This document shows, in pieces, positions 40,942-54,300 of a stretch of 64,000 nucleotides of DNA (positions are counted from its first letter, which is position 1; each line of letters starts with the position of its first letter). Below the pieces are notes generated by a model, which was not told the origin of the DNA, did no database searches, and worked only from the letters and a program-made list of their open reading frames with translations. The position numbers and the translations under genes were made by a program. This stretch comes from Wuchereria bancrofti (Eukaryota; Nematoda; Chromadorea; Rhabditida; Onchocercidae): positions 5,254,399 to 5,318,398 of the forward strand of contig SSBO01000001.1 in assembly GCA_005281725.1 (NCBI GenBank). The letters are read 5' to 3'.

Positions 40942-43430
40942 TCTGTTGGTTTTAGTTATCAGCTAAATTAATGGCCTCATTTTAGTTTGTATATCTTATT
41001 TGGCTTACTGTGCTTAGTTTTAGCTTCCAATTAACCGAAGATCACATATTATATAGTTCATTTTATAGCACTTTCTTGTGAAGATTGAACTTACAAATAA
41101 TAAGAATTTTATAAAATTTGAGCATAAATCATTATTATTTACTGTGTTCGTGATTCAGATATTCATCGTAATTTTGGTTTAGTATCTATTCTGAATGTCG
41201 ATTCTAGATTTCCTTATGCTTGATTCATCAGATTCTAGCTGATAAAGGATTAAAATAGATGTTTTCTTTATCAATCAGAACTCTGCTGATAAAGTTATTT
41301 ATGATTTTGGTATTTCCTTCTGGATGCAAATATTTTAACTCAATTTTTCTATCGTGATAGTTTTACTACTTTCAAATGACGTATCAAAAGCAAGGACATG
41401 AAACGGGTGCATTAAACGGAATAACATGACGATAGATGTAACATTCGGTCCATTTCGAAAAGCACATCTTTACCCGACTGTAATATTCTAACAGTAAAAT
41501 ATGCGATGACCAAACGGTGCTTTTATATAAATGTATCAGAAAAAAGTGTTTGTTTGCATTTCTCTGCATCACTGTCAACTTCTAGTTTCTCATCTCAAGT
41601 TAGACTGTCGAATTTGCTAGTACTGAGAAAACATATGTATGTATTTTCAAATTTTTAAGTAGGCTAGAGATCTCTAAATATTGAATATACATCTTGAAGT
41701 AATCGGTTTTTCGTCTATACAAGATTTTATTGTGTTCTACTCCTTAACCGATTCATTTTTGGATTTGAATTGTCTTATTTTTAAATTTAAAATATCTTGG
41801 TAGTTTATACCCTTCTGCTTTAATGCGTCATCACGTGGCTCGAACTGTAAAATCTTGCACTGCTATGTTTAGAAGTTGGAGGGAGTGAAACAGGGAAAAT
41901 TTTTCTTATGACATTGACTATGTAAACAAACACTTTTCAGTAATATTCTTTTACAAGCACTGGAAAATATGCTTTCGTACCATGACTGGAATTGTTGTTC
42001 GAGAAGTTTTCTGATTCCAGGTTGATGGTATCAGTTCTAGGTTTTTTCTTGTTTTGTTGAGGCTTATTGCAAATATTTTTCTTTTTGTAAGTATTAGATT
42101 GAAATGAATCATGTTCCGAATTAAGAGAATTAGCGCAGGTTTTTCCAGAATAACTGTTAGATCGTTTTGTGTAGCTAAACTTGTATATCGGGAAGAATTT
42201 AATAGGTGCAGTATTTATTATATTGACAATGTACTATTTGCAATAGTAAATGGTCTGGAAGAACTTAATTGTGTATTTCGTTCATAATGCTCTGAAAAGC
42301 TAATTGAAATTGGTTAGCATTATCACTCAAGATTAATTTGGGGTAACCTTTTCGGGTAATAAATCTTAATATGTGCAAAGAACTTTACCAGTTCTAATTG
42401 TATTTGATAGGTGCAATATACACTGAGAAAAAGAAGATTTCGTGCTTTGAGTTGATATAAGACTGTATAACAAATTATACTGTTGTTAGTTTATTGTTAA
42501 CATACAGCTAACCAAGTATAGAATAGTAATTTAGAGACACAAAAGCAACAAAAGCAATAATGAAAAACAATAATAGAGAGATGAAGGCAGTGCGGATCCA
42601 ATGTCAGAATCAGAAATATTTCAGTCATTCGAATGTTTAAATAACACTTTTATGTATTATATATATGCAATCGAAAAGAATAACAGAAGAGGAAACAATA
42701 ATGGAGCTGTCATGTGAAAAGGTTGAGTTTAATTTAGTGAATAAGTTTGGTATAATGAGAAAATGAAAACTTACGTGCGTTGAATCAAATTGGTTGGCAA
42801 ATTGGATCATTATTTTACTGTTAACACTGCAAATAATAACTAAATACAGAGTTGCAATTTAGAAATATAGGATAAGATAGAAGTATAGATCTGGAGATGA
42901 AGATAGTGCAGTAGGATGTTCGATTTAGAAGGTTTTAATTAATGAGTTGAGAAGCTTAACTAGGATCTTTATATTGTGGACAAGGACTTACAATAAAATA
43001 CAAGATGGAATTTACATGCAGCTTTTTCAAGCTGTTGTAAGATTAATGCATGGTAAGGTTTTTTTACAAATTAGCTTACTGATGTACATATTGTTACACT
43101 ATTTAAATTGAATAACAGGTTCATCACAGATGTGGGAAAAGCTGTAATTAATATTTACACAGTGTGATGAATCTTTTAATCTAGGATGTGCTTTATACAA
43201 CGAATAATTAATTTTATTGCTATAACATATAGTTTTTCTTCGGTTTTCCGACATTCCCAATTGAAGGAGGAAATAGTGTTGATGGATGTAAAGGAAAGTA
43301 ATCCAGCTGATTCCGGTTTTTAATAAGTGTTCTTTTTCTGTTCCTTATCATTTAAAGAGACAACTAATTCAATTGCTGCTGGATTGCATTTAGATTTAAA
43401 TTCTTAGTACATGACAGAGGTATTATAAAA
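40942..43430. other. Intergenic, AT-rich, no gene seen
   Basis: I see no conserved coding exon on either strand and no structured repeat. This may hold the 3'UTR of the kinase gene at its left end. Confidence 0.45.
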
Positions 43431-43439
43431 TAAATTAAA

Positions 43440-45350
43440 TCAAACTTAATGGTAATTAATATTAGCAATATTATAAAAACACAAATATAAAAGCTTATCA
43501 TTCATCATTTTTTGGTTAATTCATTTAGTTCTTGTTGCATCAACTCACGAATATTTTAGAAACCATTCTCGAGTCGTTGTGATACTTCGGCTCCCATCTT
43601 TGTTGGTTTTGTTCTAAATTCTTGCTTTTGATCGAGTTAGTATGTAATCAACCTTAGGATGTTGTTGGGATAAGATCTTCAGTTCAGCATCAACTCGTTC
43701 AATTTTGAAGTGATTAATTATTTGGCCTTGAACTTAACTAGTTTTAGGATTACATGGAAATTACTGCTGATTATTTCTGCTATTACGTCATTCTTTTCTA
43801 ATATTAATTTGGCGACGAATGTAGGGTTATTATGAAACAGCGGAAATTACTGCTGATTATTTTTGCTATCACGTCATTCTTTTCTAATATTAATTTGGCG
43901 ACGAATGTAGGGTTATTATGAAATAGCCATTCAATTAGTGATAATAAATTATGATTTTGACAGCATTTTTTCAACAATCCATTCCGTTGTTGTTTAAATT
44001 CTCGAAGATTGTCAAAGATATATAAGAATTTGTTGTCGTTAAATTACTCTTCCCTAGATTTTAGACTAGAATTTCTAATATTGCTTTATTGATGATATTG
44101 TTACCATTCATCAGGTGAAGATCCACAAAGCCACAGTCTGTTGCTCTAACAGTTTCATTTTCTTTAAAAACGAATGAAGTTTGAAGTTCGTTGATAAGAA
44201 CTAAGTTTAATACATCCTTTTCCTATTTTTTTTTGCTCATTTTTTCCCCTTTTTGTGCATTTCCCATTTTATGTAGGACAGTTTCCAATAGAATCAAAAG
44301 CTAATAATTTTTTTCGTCATAGATTAGGTTTTGTCCCTGTTGTAATAAGAAATTCATCGTTGACTGTCATCAAATTCCTGACCATATATATGATTAAGTT
44401 CTTTAAACGTTCGACGCATAACCCATAATTGTTGTTTAATTGTGCTTGGAGTCTTCCCAGGACTAGTCTATTTGATGTTGTCTGTTTTGTTTGATAATAA
44501 TCTCTTAGAATTATTTTAATGTTTCGTCGTCGTTGTCAACCTTGGAAAGTTTTCGAATGCTTATCATTATTTTTCCAATTCCAGAATGAAGTTTACATTG
44601 GTGTACATGCTGTATTTAAAGTGCATACTGTATTACTGTTTCAAAGTTCGTTATGTCAAAGTTCATCAACAATCATTGCACCGATTTTTAATTGTAGTAG
44701 TAGGTATCTGAAATTTAATTGATTCCTTTTAAATCAACGAATTTAAAGAAATAATCAACATCAATAAGGAGTTCGGGTCATTTCTAATAATTCGTTAAAT
44801 CTCTGAATTGGCCATTCTTAGCTAGTCATATCTCATTAATTAGGTAATCGATTACGTGGCATACAATATTATAATTTTCTTCTCTACAGTTTGTACACTC
44901 AACTGCATGCGGTAATAAGACATGATATGGGCTTCTTATACCAAGCAAAGCTATCTTTTCCATTTCAGTTAATTTTAACCGGTGCGATAATTCACTGGAG
45001 ATAATTCTACATCAAACGGTACCAAAACCCTTTATGGTCAGACCCCCTTTATGTTGATGTAGTAAGAGATTGAACGTAGTAGGAGATTGAAGAGTATTAT
45101 CTCTCTATAAAGGAGTAAAGTTTCCTTTACATGTCTTTTCCTTATAAGTTCGTTTAAGTTGCAAGGGTGAAATTGTAATAATCTTTTTCGTGAATACTTT
45201 TAATTCCCTCGGTCTTCTGAATTTTGTCGAAACATGCTGCATTATTTCCTCTGATAATACAGATCTTTTTTGTACATTTAGGAATTACTATCGACTATCA
45301 GTAAAACATAAGATTCACGTTAGCAATACGCCTGATTTCTATCAAATATG
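43440..45350 (-). mobile_element. Decayed BEL/Pao-like LTR retrotransposon fragment
   Basis: Read on the minus strand, 45300-45220 has a Cys-containing basic segment like the end of a gag zinc knuckle. About 200 bases later, at 45030-44770, comes a stretch like the A17 aspartic peptidase of BEL/Pao elements (ISSELSHRLKLTEMEKIAL, then a loop and LLIDVDYFF). Stops interrupt the frame, including one at the place where the catalytic DSG should lie, so the copy is dead. The order knuckle then peptidase fits BEL/Pao pol. No LTRs or reverse transcriptase motif could be identified by eye, so the ends are approximate and the assignment is moderate. Confidence 0.4.
43756..43927. repeat. 86-bp tandem duplication
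   Basis: 43756-43841 and 43842-43927 are two head-to-tail copies, starting GGAAATTACTGCTGATTATT. They differ at only a few bases (for example C/T at 43777/43863), which suggests a recent duplication. The pair lies inside the decayed retroelement region. Confidence 0.9.
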
Positions 45351-48300
45351 ATCACATCTTATTAAAGTGGTTGCTACGCTGTTAGATCAGTGATTAGTGT
45401 TTAGTGCTGTTAGATCAATGAATTCTAAGAATAAATATTACAATTAAGATTCATTCTAAGTAATGAAGAAAACTTTCACAGTAAAATAATTTTCTATTAA
45501 AGGAAGGGAATATTTCATTATGGAATTTCTATTCCATTTTTAAAATGAACTCTTCATTTTAAAAATTGTGGTCGAGATTTATGCGTCTTGATGGCCTTTA
45601 CATGAACTAAAGTATAGAGAGTGTTTAAAAAATTTTAAAAAAAAAATTTCTATTTAAAAATGGCTCCATAACTGCTATTTGTCGTATTTCATTTATGCTT
45701 TTCACTGAAAAGATTTCACTAGAATTTTCGAATCCTAAATCAGCAAGAAATTACGGTTTGCATTCACTAATAAATTTCTGATTTCAGTTTTGATCACTGA
45801 AGACAACGAAAGTGTAAAGTAGAATTCAAAATTCAATGTTTGTCATATATGTCATACTACTAACCACTTCTAATTGGCATTTTGTTGTAAGTCATTAAAA
45901 ATTATTAGGTTTAAGATGCATTTAAAATTGGCTTGTAGACATAACGTTAGCAAATCAAGGTTCGACTTTACGGTAGTGTAGAAAGAGGCCTTCAAATAAT
46001 GATTTTATTGTTTATCATTTATGAGAATATTGGAATGATTTCCAGTTCATTTCATCCACTGGCAATTTTCTGTTTCAATATATTTTTCCTAAAAACTGTT
46101 CCTCAGTTATTCAGCAAGGTGTTTGGACATTGTTTGCAATGTTGCAACTAATGTGAAATGCTCTCTATCCTTAGTTATATCTTTGTTATTCCAGTACTGA
46201 ACTGGAAAATTTTTAAATTTTGTTCAATTGTAAGTGCGAGATGACTGCCTATCAAATTATATATTTTTTATTACATAAGCCATTATACTCTCCAATCATG
46301 CAAGGATAATTTGACCAACCCATTCTTTCAAAAATTTGAAATTAGTTCAGTATCTTTAATTCTAAGACTATTCAAGCAATCTGTTCATCATTCATGAATT
46401 CTAAATCCATTTCGCCAGCAAGAATTAAAACATTGCAGAAACTATTTAAGCTGAAAATGTAACAGGGTTGCATAACATTTCTCCATGTTTCAAAAACAAT
46501 AAGTATATGTCACTGAGTAGATTAGATCGAACCGAAAGTTTCAAAAAACTGAAGAAAATGTGGAATTAGGATCAAAGCACTGAGGTGAAAGTATATTGCA
46601 GAAATTATGTAAGCTTTTTTAAATTATTGTAGCATATCGAAATGTTCTCATTTGAAAATAAAAATTGGACTTATCATGTAAATTTATTGTAGAACCATCC
46701 TCTCATAGTGTATGAGAATTGAATTCCGGGCTTTTGAAAACTGAATTATGGATTTGGATCCGAATAAAGTGAAAGGTAAAGCACGTATCAGCAAATGTCA
46801 CTTAATTTTCAAATATACTGGGCGAGGATCTTAAATTTTTCTTCAGGTTTTCGAAGACATTTCATTCAGGTCTTTGAATTTAGAAATATTCAATAATGTG
46901 TAAAAGTACTCTCTATATTTAACCCTCTAAAGTGCATCTCTGAAAATAAGCTTCTGATAAACAGCTCAAATTTCCTTCAAAATTCCAATCAACAAGCTAC
47001 ATTTTTTTTTTTAAATCATAAAATTTCAGAAGCTTAACATTGTTTAGAATTGATGTACTTTTCTATTTTAATTTTAGAAAAGAAAAAATTTTTATAGTAA
47101 AAATTGATTTTGCTCAAAAATTGGTTGAAGGAAATATTCACATAGCTTATAATGTGAAAAAAAAGATCAAAAAACTTTGTAAAATCAATAGACATTTTCA
47201 AACTAGCAGATATGAAATCTTACTAATCCAATACAACAGATTGTGCGTTTTTTTTTTCGAGAAACTCTTGTCATAATAATAACAACGGTAATAAAATAGT
47301 GTCATTACGCGATACTAAAAGACTCTAGGCCAACAATATATATATGTCATTTATCCTAAACTTTTGTTCTGCAGAAAAGAATCGAATATATGGCCCATCC
47401 ACTATTACATCTTGAAATTCTTGAACAAACCAATACTGTTACAAACAATATTTACGTTTTTACACTTTCCGAATAGAAATCGGCCGAAAATTTAGTTATT
47501 CATTAGGGTGTTTTTGGGAAATACTCATTATTCACGCATGATTACGGTGGGCATAGTGAATGATTAGATAAATGTTGACATCCGTCGTTTTGGTGGCTTT
47601 TTCGATGATTGACGACTATTTCCCGCAGAAGAAAATGATGATAATAAACCACACCATTTCGGAATTCTCTTGTCGCTAACGTCTTCTTTAGTATTCACAA
47701 AATTCATACCGCTTCTCTCAGATTTCATCACCTTCGTGAAAGAAATTGACGAGCTTTTAGAAAATGGCTAAAAATATAACGAATTTGAGATAATTGAAAT
47801 GGATTAGAATTAAAAGTGATAAAAGGCAGAATCCATAGGCGATTACATTGTTCTATTCAAATTACATTACTTTCTCTTAATCCATCCATCACTCACACTT
47901 AATGACATTTCAGGGTAGAGTCCATTTAATGAAGTGAAGAAATGAGACGAATTACATTCATATCAAGCAAAAGCTTTACATGCGGATTATCGGAATAATC
48001 AACGGATGAAAGATGAGTAGATGGCGGCTCCTGAACGGAGTGGTGTCGTTTTTGTTTATTACGTTTAGTTTCTTCCGCTATTTCTGTGACAGCTCGCGCA
48101 TCTTCTCTGAAATCTATTATTGCAATCGATTTTTTATTTCTAATTGTTTATCACAAGTGAGAAATAAAATCTGACAAAATTGCACATAAGTCAACATAAT
48201 TCACGAGATTTGAATGAAATAGGACGTGAAATGAACGAAATTTTCAAGTGGGAGAAATAGGAGTGGTACTAAAACTGGAAATTATTCAAATAGTGCAGGA

Positions 48301-51300
48301 TATGATGATATATGCTTCTATGATTTAGCAAAGGATTAGCAGTTATTTATTGAATGAATAGTTAAACTAATTCATTAAAAGCCCAAATTAAGTAGCATCA
48401 AAAGTGGAGCTTCATATGTAGCTATTGTGCTAGACGTCTGATATTGGCTACAGCGAGGTGAAAAATCTTCAAATTAAACGAGAATGGTTTGGTTTTTATA
48501 ACAGACCCGTTCACGGAAGTGATGTCACATAATCGACCGTGCGCATGTGTGTATACATATGAACAGCACAAAGGTATGCGTACAAAGATAAGGTTAATTT
48601 CTATGCTTACTCGTTTAAAAAACATCCATCATTTGGATAAGCTCTTAAATAAGGTCAAAATACGATAAAAAACTAGGACGATATAGAAAAGTTGGCCCAG
48701 AAAAAGATTTGTTTTTATGAATAAGTGCGAATGAGTAACAAACATAAACAGGAAGCATAACTTACAGATGGAGATGTGCCACTTTTTCCAGAAACTTTGC
48801 TTCGTCTTCTCTGTAAAATGCACTATACACAACAATGAGTACCTGTCCATGAAATCATGAATAACTGCTTGAGGAATTTATAAAACCGTCTAATTTAAAG
48901 TTCACTAATTTTCTTATCATTACTAATCGCTGATTTAAATGTCATCAAACATTTCAATAAAATTTAATGCATATCATTCTTTTATTTTTATTGGGGAGAA
49001 GTGGCAATTAAATTTAGTTTTCTGATTAACTAAGTTAATCTTAGTTGAAGAAGCAGTATAGCAAAGTGATCTGAGTTGAAATGAACGTGTAACAACTTAA
49101 ATCAGTTGCTATTTCGAAAAAATGATGTGCATTCAGTTTAATGATTTGTTTAAAATTGAAAAACAAAGTCATCCCAATTTTATGATTACAAATAAAAAAA
49201 CACTACGATCTCAGATTACGCGGATAATGATAATTAAGAAAAGTAGGGAAAAAAGAAATTTATAAACTCAGCTAATATTGCTTTGCAAATTCCAAAAAAG
49301 AATCATAACAGCCAAGAAGGAATGAAATCCCCTTTTGCAGTTACTGCAAATAGGAGATATTTGAGTGGAAAAGACAATTTTTGACTTAAAGATAAGAAGT
49401 AAAATATTAAAACTATCCCATAGCTAACGTAACTATGACATTCTTTTCAGGTAACATGCTTTTCCCGCTAAGCGAGAAGCCTGCCTAATTTTTGAATCAA
49501 GTTCAGAAATGTAAATCATCTGAACAGTCGCCACCACCTCAGATAATGTGAATTAATTCTAGCCGAGTTGATGTATGATTTTAGAACTTTGGTTTTGGTT
49601 TGGTTTTCTATTCGATTTAAAATATCAAAACAAGACGAATTTATCAGTGTTCAACTGCAGCACAATAAATAAGATATAATAATGATCATTTCTTATTTCA
49701 AACACTACTGCAATTGCCTCTTTCTGTCATAACCTTTTTGTAGCTGCCCACTTCTGCACAACTGGCCTCATATGTATTTTATTTCGACTTTAATTAATTA
49801 CTATCCAGAAAAGATTAGAATCTGATTTCTAAAAAAAAACTTCAATTAGGCTCTAAGACAATTTCACGAACTTTTTGACAGTTCTCAGACAAATATTCTT
49901 ATTTAGAACACAAATTTACCGATCAAGTAAAACCTTAAAATTTTGTCTGAAACGGTTTTTTTATAAAATTAGTAAAAAATCACCTCGCGGCTTTTTGAAT
50001 TCGTTCACATTGCAGTTCTAAGCCAGATAACTTCTTCTTCTTCTCTTTACTCTTCTAAAAAATGTTGAGATTCAAAAGTCACAGGTCGTAAAGAGCAAAA
50101 TCCCTGCAGAACACAATTTTACTTACTTTATCTCAACACTGCTATTTATTTTTAAGTCAGTAGCAAAATCATTAAATAAAATAATTCAAACAATAAATCA
50201 CTGATATTTTGCTGGATTGAGTGCGTAATGACAATGAGTTCAGCTGTTCAAAGTTCAATCAGATTTCAAAATACACTAAATTCAACAGTAGAAACAGGTT
50301 GTCATGAAGATTTTCGATTTAACTTATCTTTGATTAACTTATATTCTTCTTTCTAATCTGCTACATATTTCATTACGCTTTTGTTTCTGTTCAAATTTTT
50401 TGATAGGAAAATCGAAAAAATAAAAACAACAGCAAAAAATGATCCGAACCGTCAAATTTGCTGTACACTGCAGTCTCTATATTAAACATGATTAAACAAT
50501 TGAATATAAAACCACTTAATTGGATTTTAAATTGAGAAGACTGCATCTTCCATTAGCAGATGTTGCTCTTTAATGTGCCAAATATTTGAATTGTCGTGTT
50601 AAATATTTGAAAATAAAGCCGAGAGAAGCTAGAAGTATTGATAGTTACCTTAATGAATGGATATTCATAAGGGAAGAAATAGCTTTTTTCGACTTTTGTA
50701 TTTTCTAGCACTGGAGAACATGCCGTAGCGAGAAATCTTCCTCTGCTAATGAATCACTTGTACCGCAGCTGATTAACAACACATAGTTGAAAACAGAGAA
50801 GCGAAACTTCCCAGTGGTACTTTTATTCTTGCTTCATTCCTATCTTTAACTACTTATTCAGTACTTTTTACATAGATTCAGAACAGAGTTCCTGTCTGGA
50901 TGCCAACTACCGAGTGGAGCGATAATCATATATTTAAAATGAGTAACTCTGGGAGGTCGGAATAAACATGCTTGCGATATTCAGTAAAACCGAGATAAGC
51001 CGGAAGTATTGATAGTTACCTTAATGAATGGATATAATCATTAGGGAAGAAATAGGTGGAAAATAACCATGAAGGAAATAGAAGATTTAGTGTATAGAAA
51101 ATTTTCGAATGTCTTTTTTCTCTCACAAAATATGAGAAGCTCAAAGAAGATAAGCGAGATAAGCCAGGCGTGAAAGATTTTAAACTTTTGTTTTTATTTC
51201 TGTAATTGTAAGCGGAAACAAAAATTGAGACATTAAATAGAAAGCATAAAAAGGAGAAATGTTGAGAAAGAGCAAGGACAATTTATTATGTTACCCAACT

Positions 51301-54300
51301 TCCTCATAAAATTTCTTGTGACGAGAACAGAAAAAATAAAAAAATGTGGAACATAAGTTGGAAAATGTCGTCAAAAAAAAGGAAAAAAAACAAAAAGCAT
51401 GTTTGACCTGTTTTGTTCGAATTGCTTGGGCTCCCAGCATTGCAGATCACAGTGTCGAATATCGTGTAAGCATGTCAGCCAAAAACTTATCGAAAGCAAG
51501 CCGAACAAAAGGGCACTTCCAATCAATCAGATGGCCAAACAATAAACACAACAATTTGTTTTAGGCTAAAAAATATAATTGAGAAATTTGCTCCTTCTTC
51601 CTTTTCGCCTCCGTCAGATTTCTCCGAATACAAAGTAAAGTTGTGTGTTCACAGAAACTAAATCTAAAAAAACATTTTAACTTATTGAAAACTTAATTGC
51701 TTTAGAATGTATTAATTTACACTTAATGTTCCTCATTACTGCTGCTGTTATGATATAACAATCGAAATCCACTACCATTGTTAACGTTGTGGAGATAAAG
51801 TTCACAGTTCCAGTTTTTAAACTAAACAAATAATTGGACTTTGGAGATATTAAATAAATGTACTGCTTGCTGATACACAATCACAAACGAATATGAAATG
51901 ACTGACCGATCAGCCAACATACGGCAGAAACAAAATACAAATAATTAAATAAATGCCGAACCTACAGTTTTGGTCACTTATTCTAATGGAGATTATAAAT
52001 TGAAAGGGAAAAAAATAATGGTGATCCATAGTGTTGTAATAAACAGATGTTGAAATGCAACACCAATAACTTTCACTGATAGTCGCTTGAATTGATTAAG
52101 ATGGAGAGAAAGACAAGAACGTAATTCGCGAGTTGCAAAGGAAAGGGAGAGAGAAAAAGAAGAAGAAAGGGAGGAGAAAGAACAGAGCAAAAAGGAAGAA
52201 TTGAACTTATGTTAAACTGACTGTCTTTGATTTTCCATTTTGTAGGGTGATAAATGTTTCAGAACACATAATTAATTAAAGAATGTTGAAGATAGATGTA
52301 GGCATTTCATTATCTGATGCTGACATATTCCTACATAATTAGGCACGGAAAGATGAATGAATGAATGAATGAATGAATGAATGAATGAATGAATGAATGA
52401 ATGAATGAATGAATGAATGAATGAATGAATGAATGAATGAATGAATGAATGAATGAATGAATGAATGAATGAATGAATGAATGAATGAATGAAATGAATG
52501 AATGAATGAATGAATGAATGAATGAATGAATGAATGAATGAATGAATGAATGAATGAATGAATGAATGAATGAATGAATGAATGAATGAATGAATGAATG
52601 AATGAATGAATGAATGAATGAATGAATGAATGAATGAATGAATGAATGAATGAATGAATGAATGAATGAATGAATGAATGAATGAATGAATGAATGAATG
52701 AATGAATGAATGAATGAATGAATGAATGAATGAATGAATGAATGAATGAATGAATGAATGAATGAATGAATGAATGAATGAATGAATGAATGAATGAATG
52801 AATGAATGAATGAATGAATGAATGAATGACAAAGTTAGGTCTGACAAAGATTATTTTTGAATCCTAAATTTTGCAGAACTTTGCAAGCTCCATTCCCGCT
52901 TCCTATAAATATATTTCTATTTCCCCACCCTTTGAAAACTTCCATCCCGAATGCACTAAATCTCTAGGCCTCAATTCTTTGAAGGCTTTCTGATTAACGT
53001 GAATGATTAACCAGCAAAGCTACTTCAAATAAGACCAATAAGTTGCAGTTGTAGAGATACATGTTTAATTTAAAATCACAGATTTCGAGTTCGAATTTAC
53101 CATCGAAGTATCCAGAGATGTCAATTGTCAAAGGTTACCTATTAGAAAGTTCCTGTCTCATGAAAATGATATTAACATTAATAGCATCAAGCAACTTCAA
53201 CTTCAAAAAATCGGTTTGACAGCTGAATTTGCGGAAAATAATCTTCTCAATCTCGCGTTTATCTTACTTCAAGTTCAGAAGACATTTATCACTAACTGAA
53301 ATTTTAAAGCAAATTGAAAAAAAAGGAAAGAAAAGCTTTGTAACATAATATCCTAGAAAAAAAGGAACTAACATATGAAAAAAATAATCTTTTTCAGTCA
53401 TTTCAAATATTGAATTATGCAACCATCTATATTATGGATTACTACTGTCTAGCTCAATGATTTGGTAAAAATATTCATTGTGCACGAAAATTTTCAAAAG
53501 AATTTATGAAAATGAAGAATGATTGGTCTATGTTTTCTTGAATGTGAAGTGTTCCGGAAGTAAACAAGATTTTAGTTTATATCATTGAAGCTTAGATGAA
53601 ACCAGCATCTTTATCACAATTTGTTATTGATTCCAAATTAAAAATATCCTTCATAAAAAATACAGAGTAAGCAGTACTATTAACTTTGTACATTTTCATA
53701 AATTTCGACTCACACAGACCCTCACCCAATCCTACACAAAAATTTGATTGCTTGCAAAACCTTACCCATTTATATTCAAATATTATTTTAAATTTGTTAC
53801 GTTACAAAGCTTTTTGTGGACTTTAATTGGAATGTTTATAGTACAATATTAGAATTTACATCGAAATTTCCCTACCTTCTTAAGTCAACCATTTGCTGCA
53901 TATGATGAAAGCAAAACGTGTTTGTGTACATCTTTTAAAATTACACAACACATTTGATACTATCGTATGGAGCGAAAAAAAATTTGAATTGAAATTCCAA
54001 ATTAATCTGAGTTTAAAACGAACTAAGAACAAACTAAAACGAACTAAGATGCTAAAACACTTGTCAAAAATTGTGTTCTGAGTAGCTAGATAACAGGCAA
54101 TGCTGAAATATATGTGAAGTAGAACAATCATGATAGTTCGGCAGAATCTCAGCATTGTTTGATCATCACTGTTGTCATGTCATATGGAACCAATGGAATC
54201 ACCGATTTCTTTTCACAGTATGGTGCTTTTCGTCTCCTTTTAGTCTTTAGTTAACAAATTTTCCGGACTTAAGTGATTAAATATTATAATAAAAGCGACA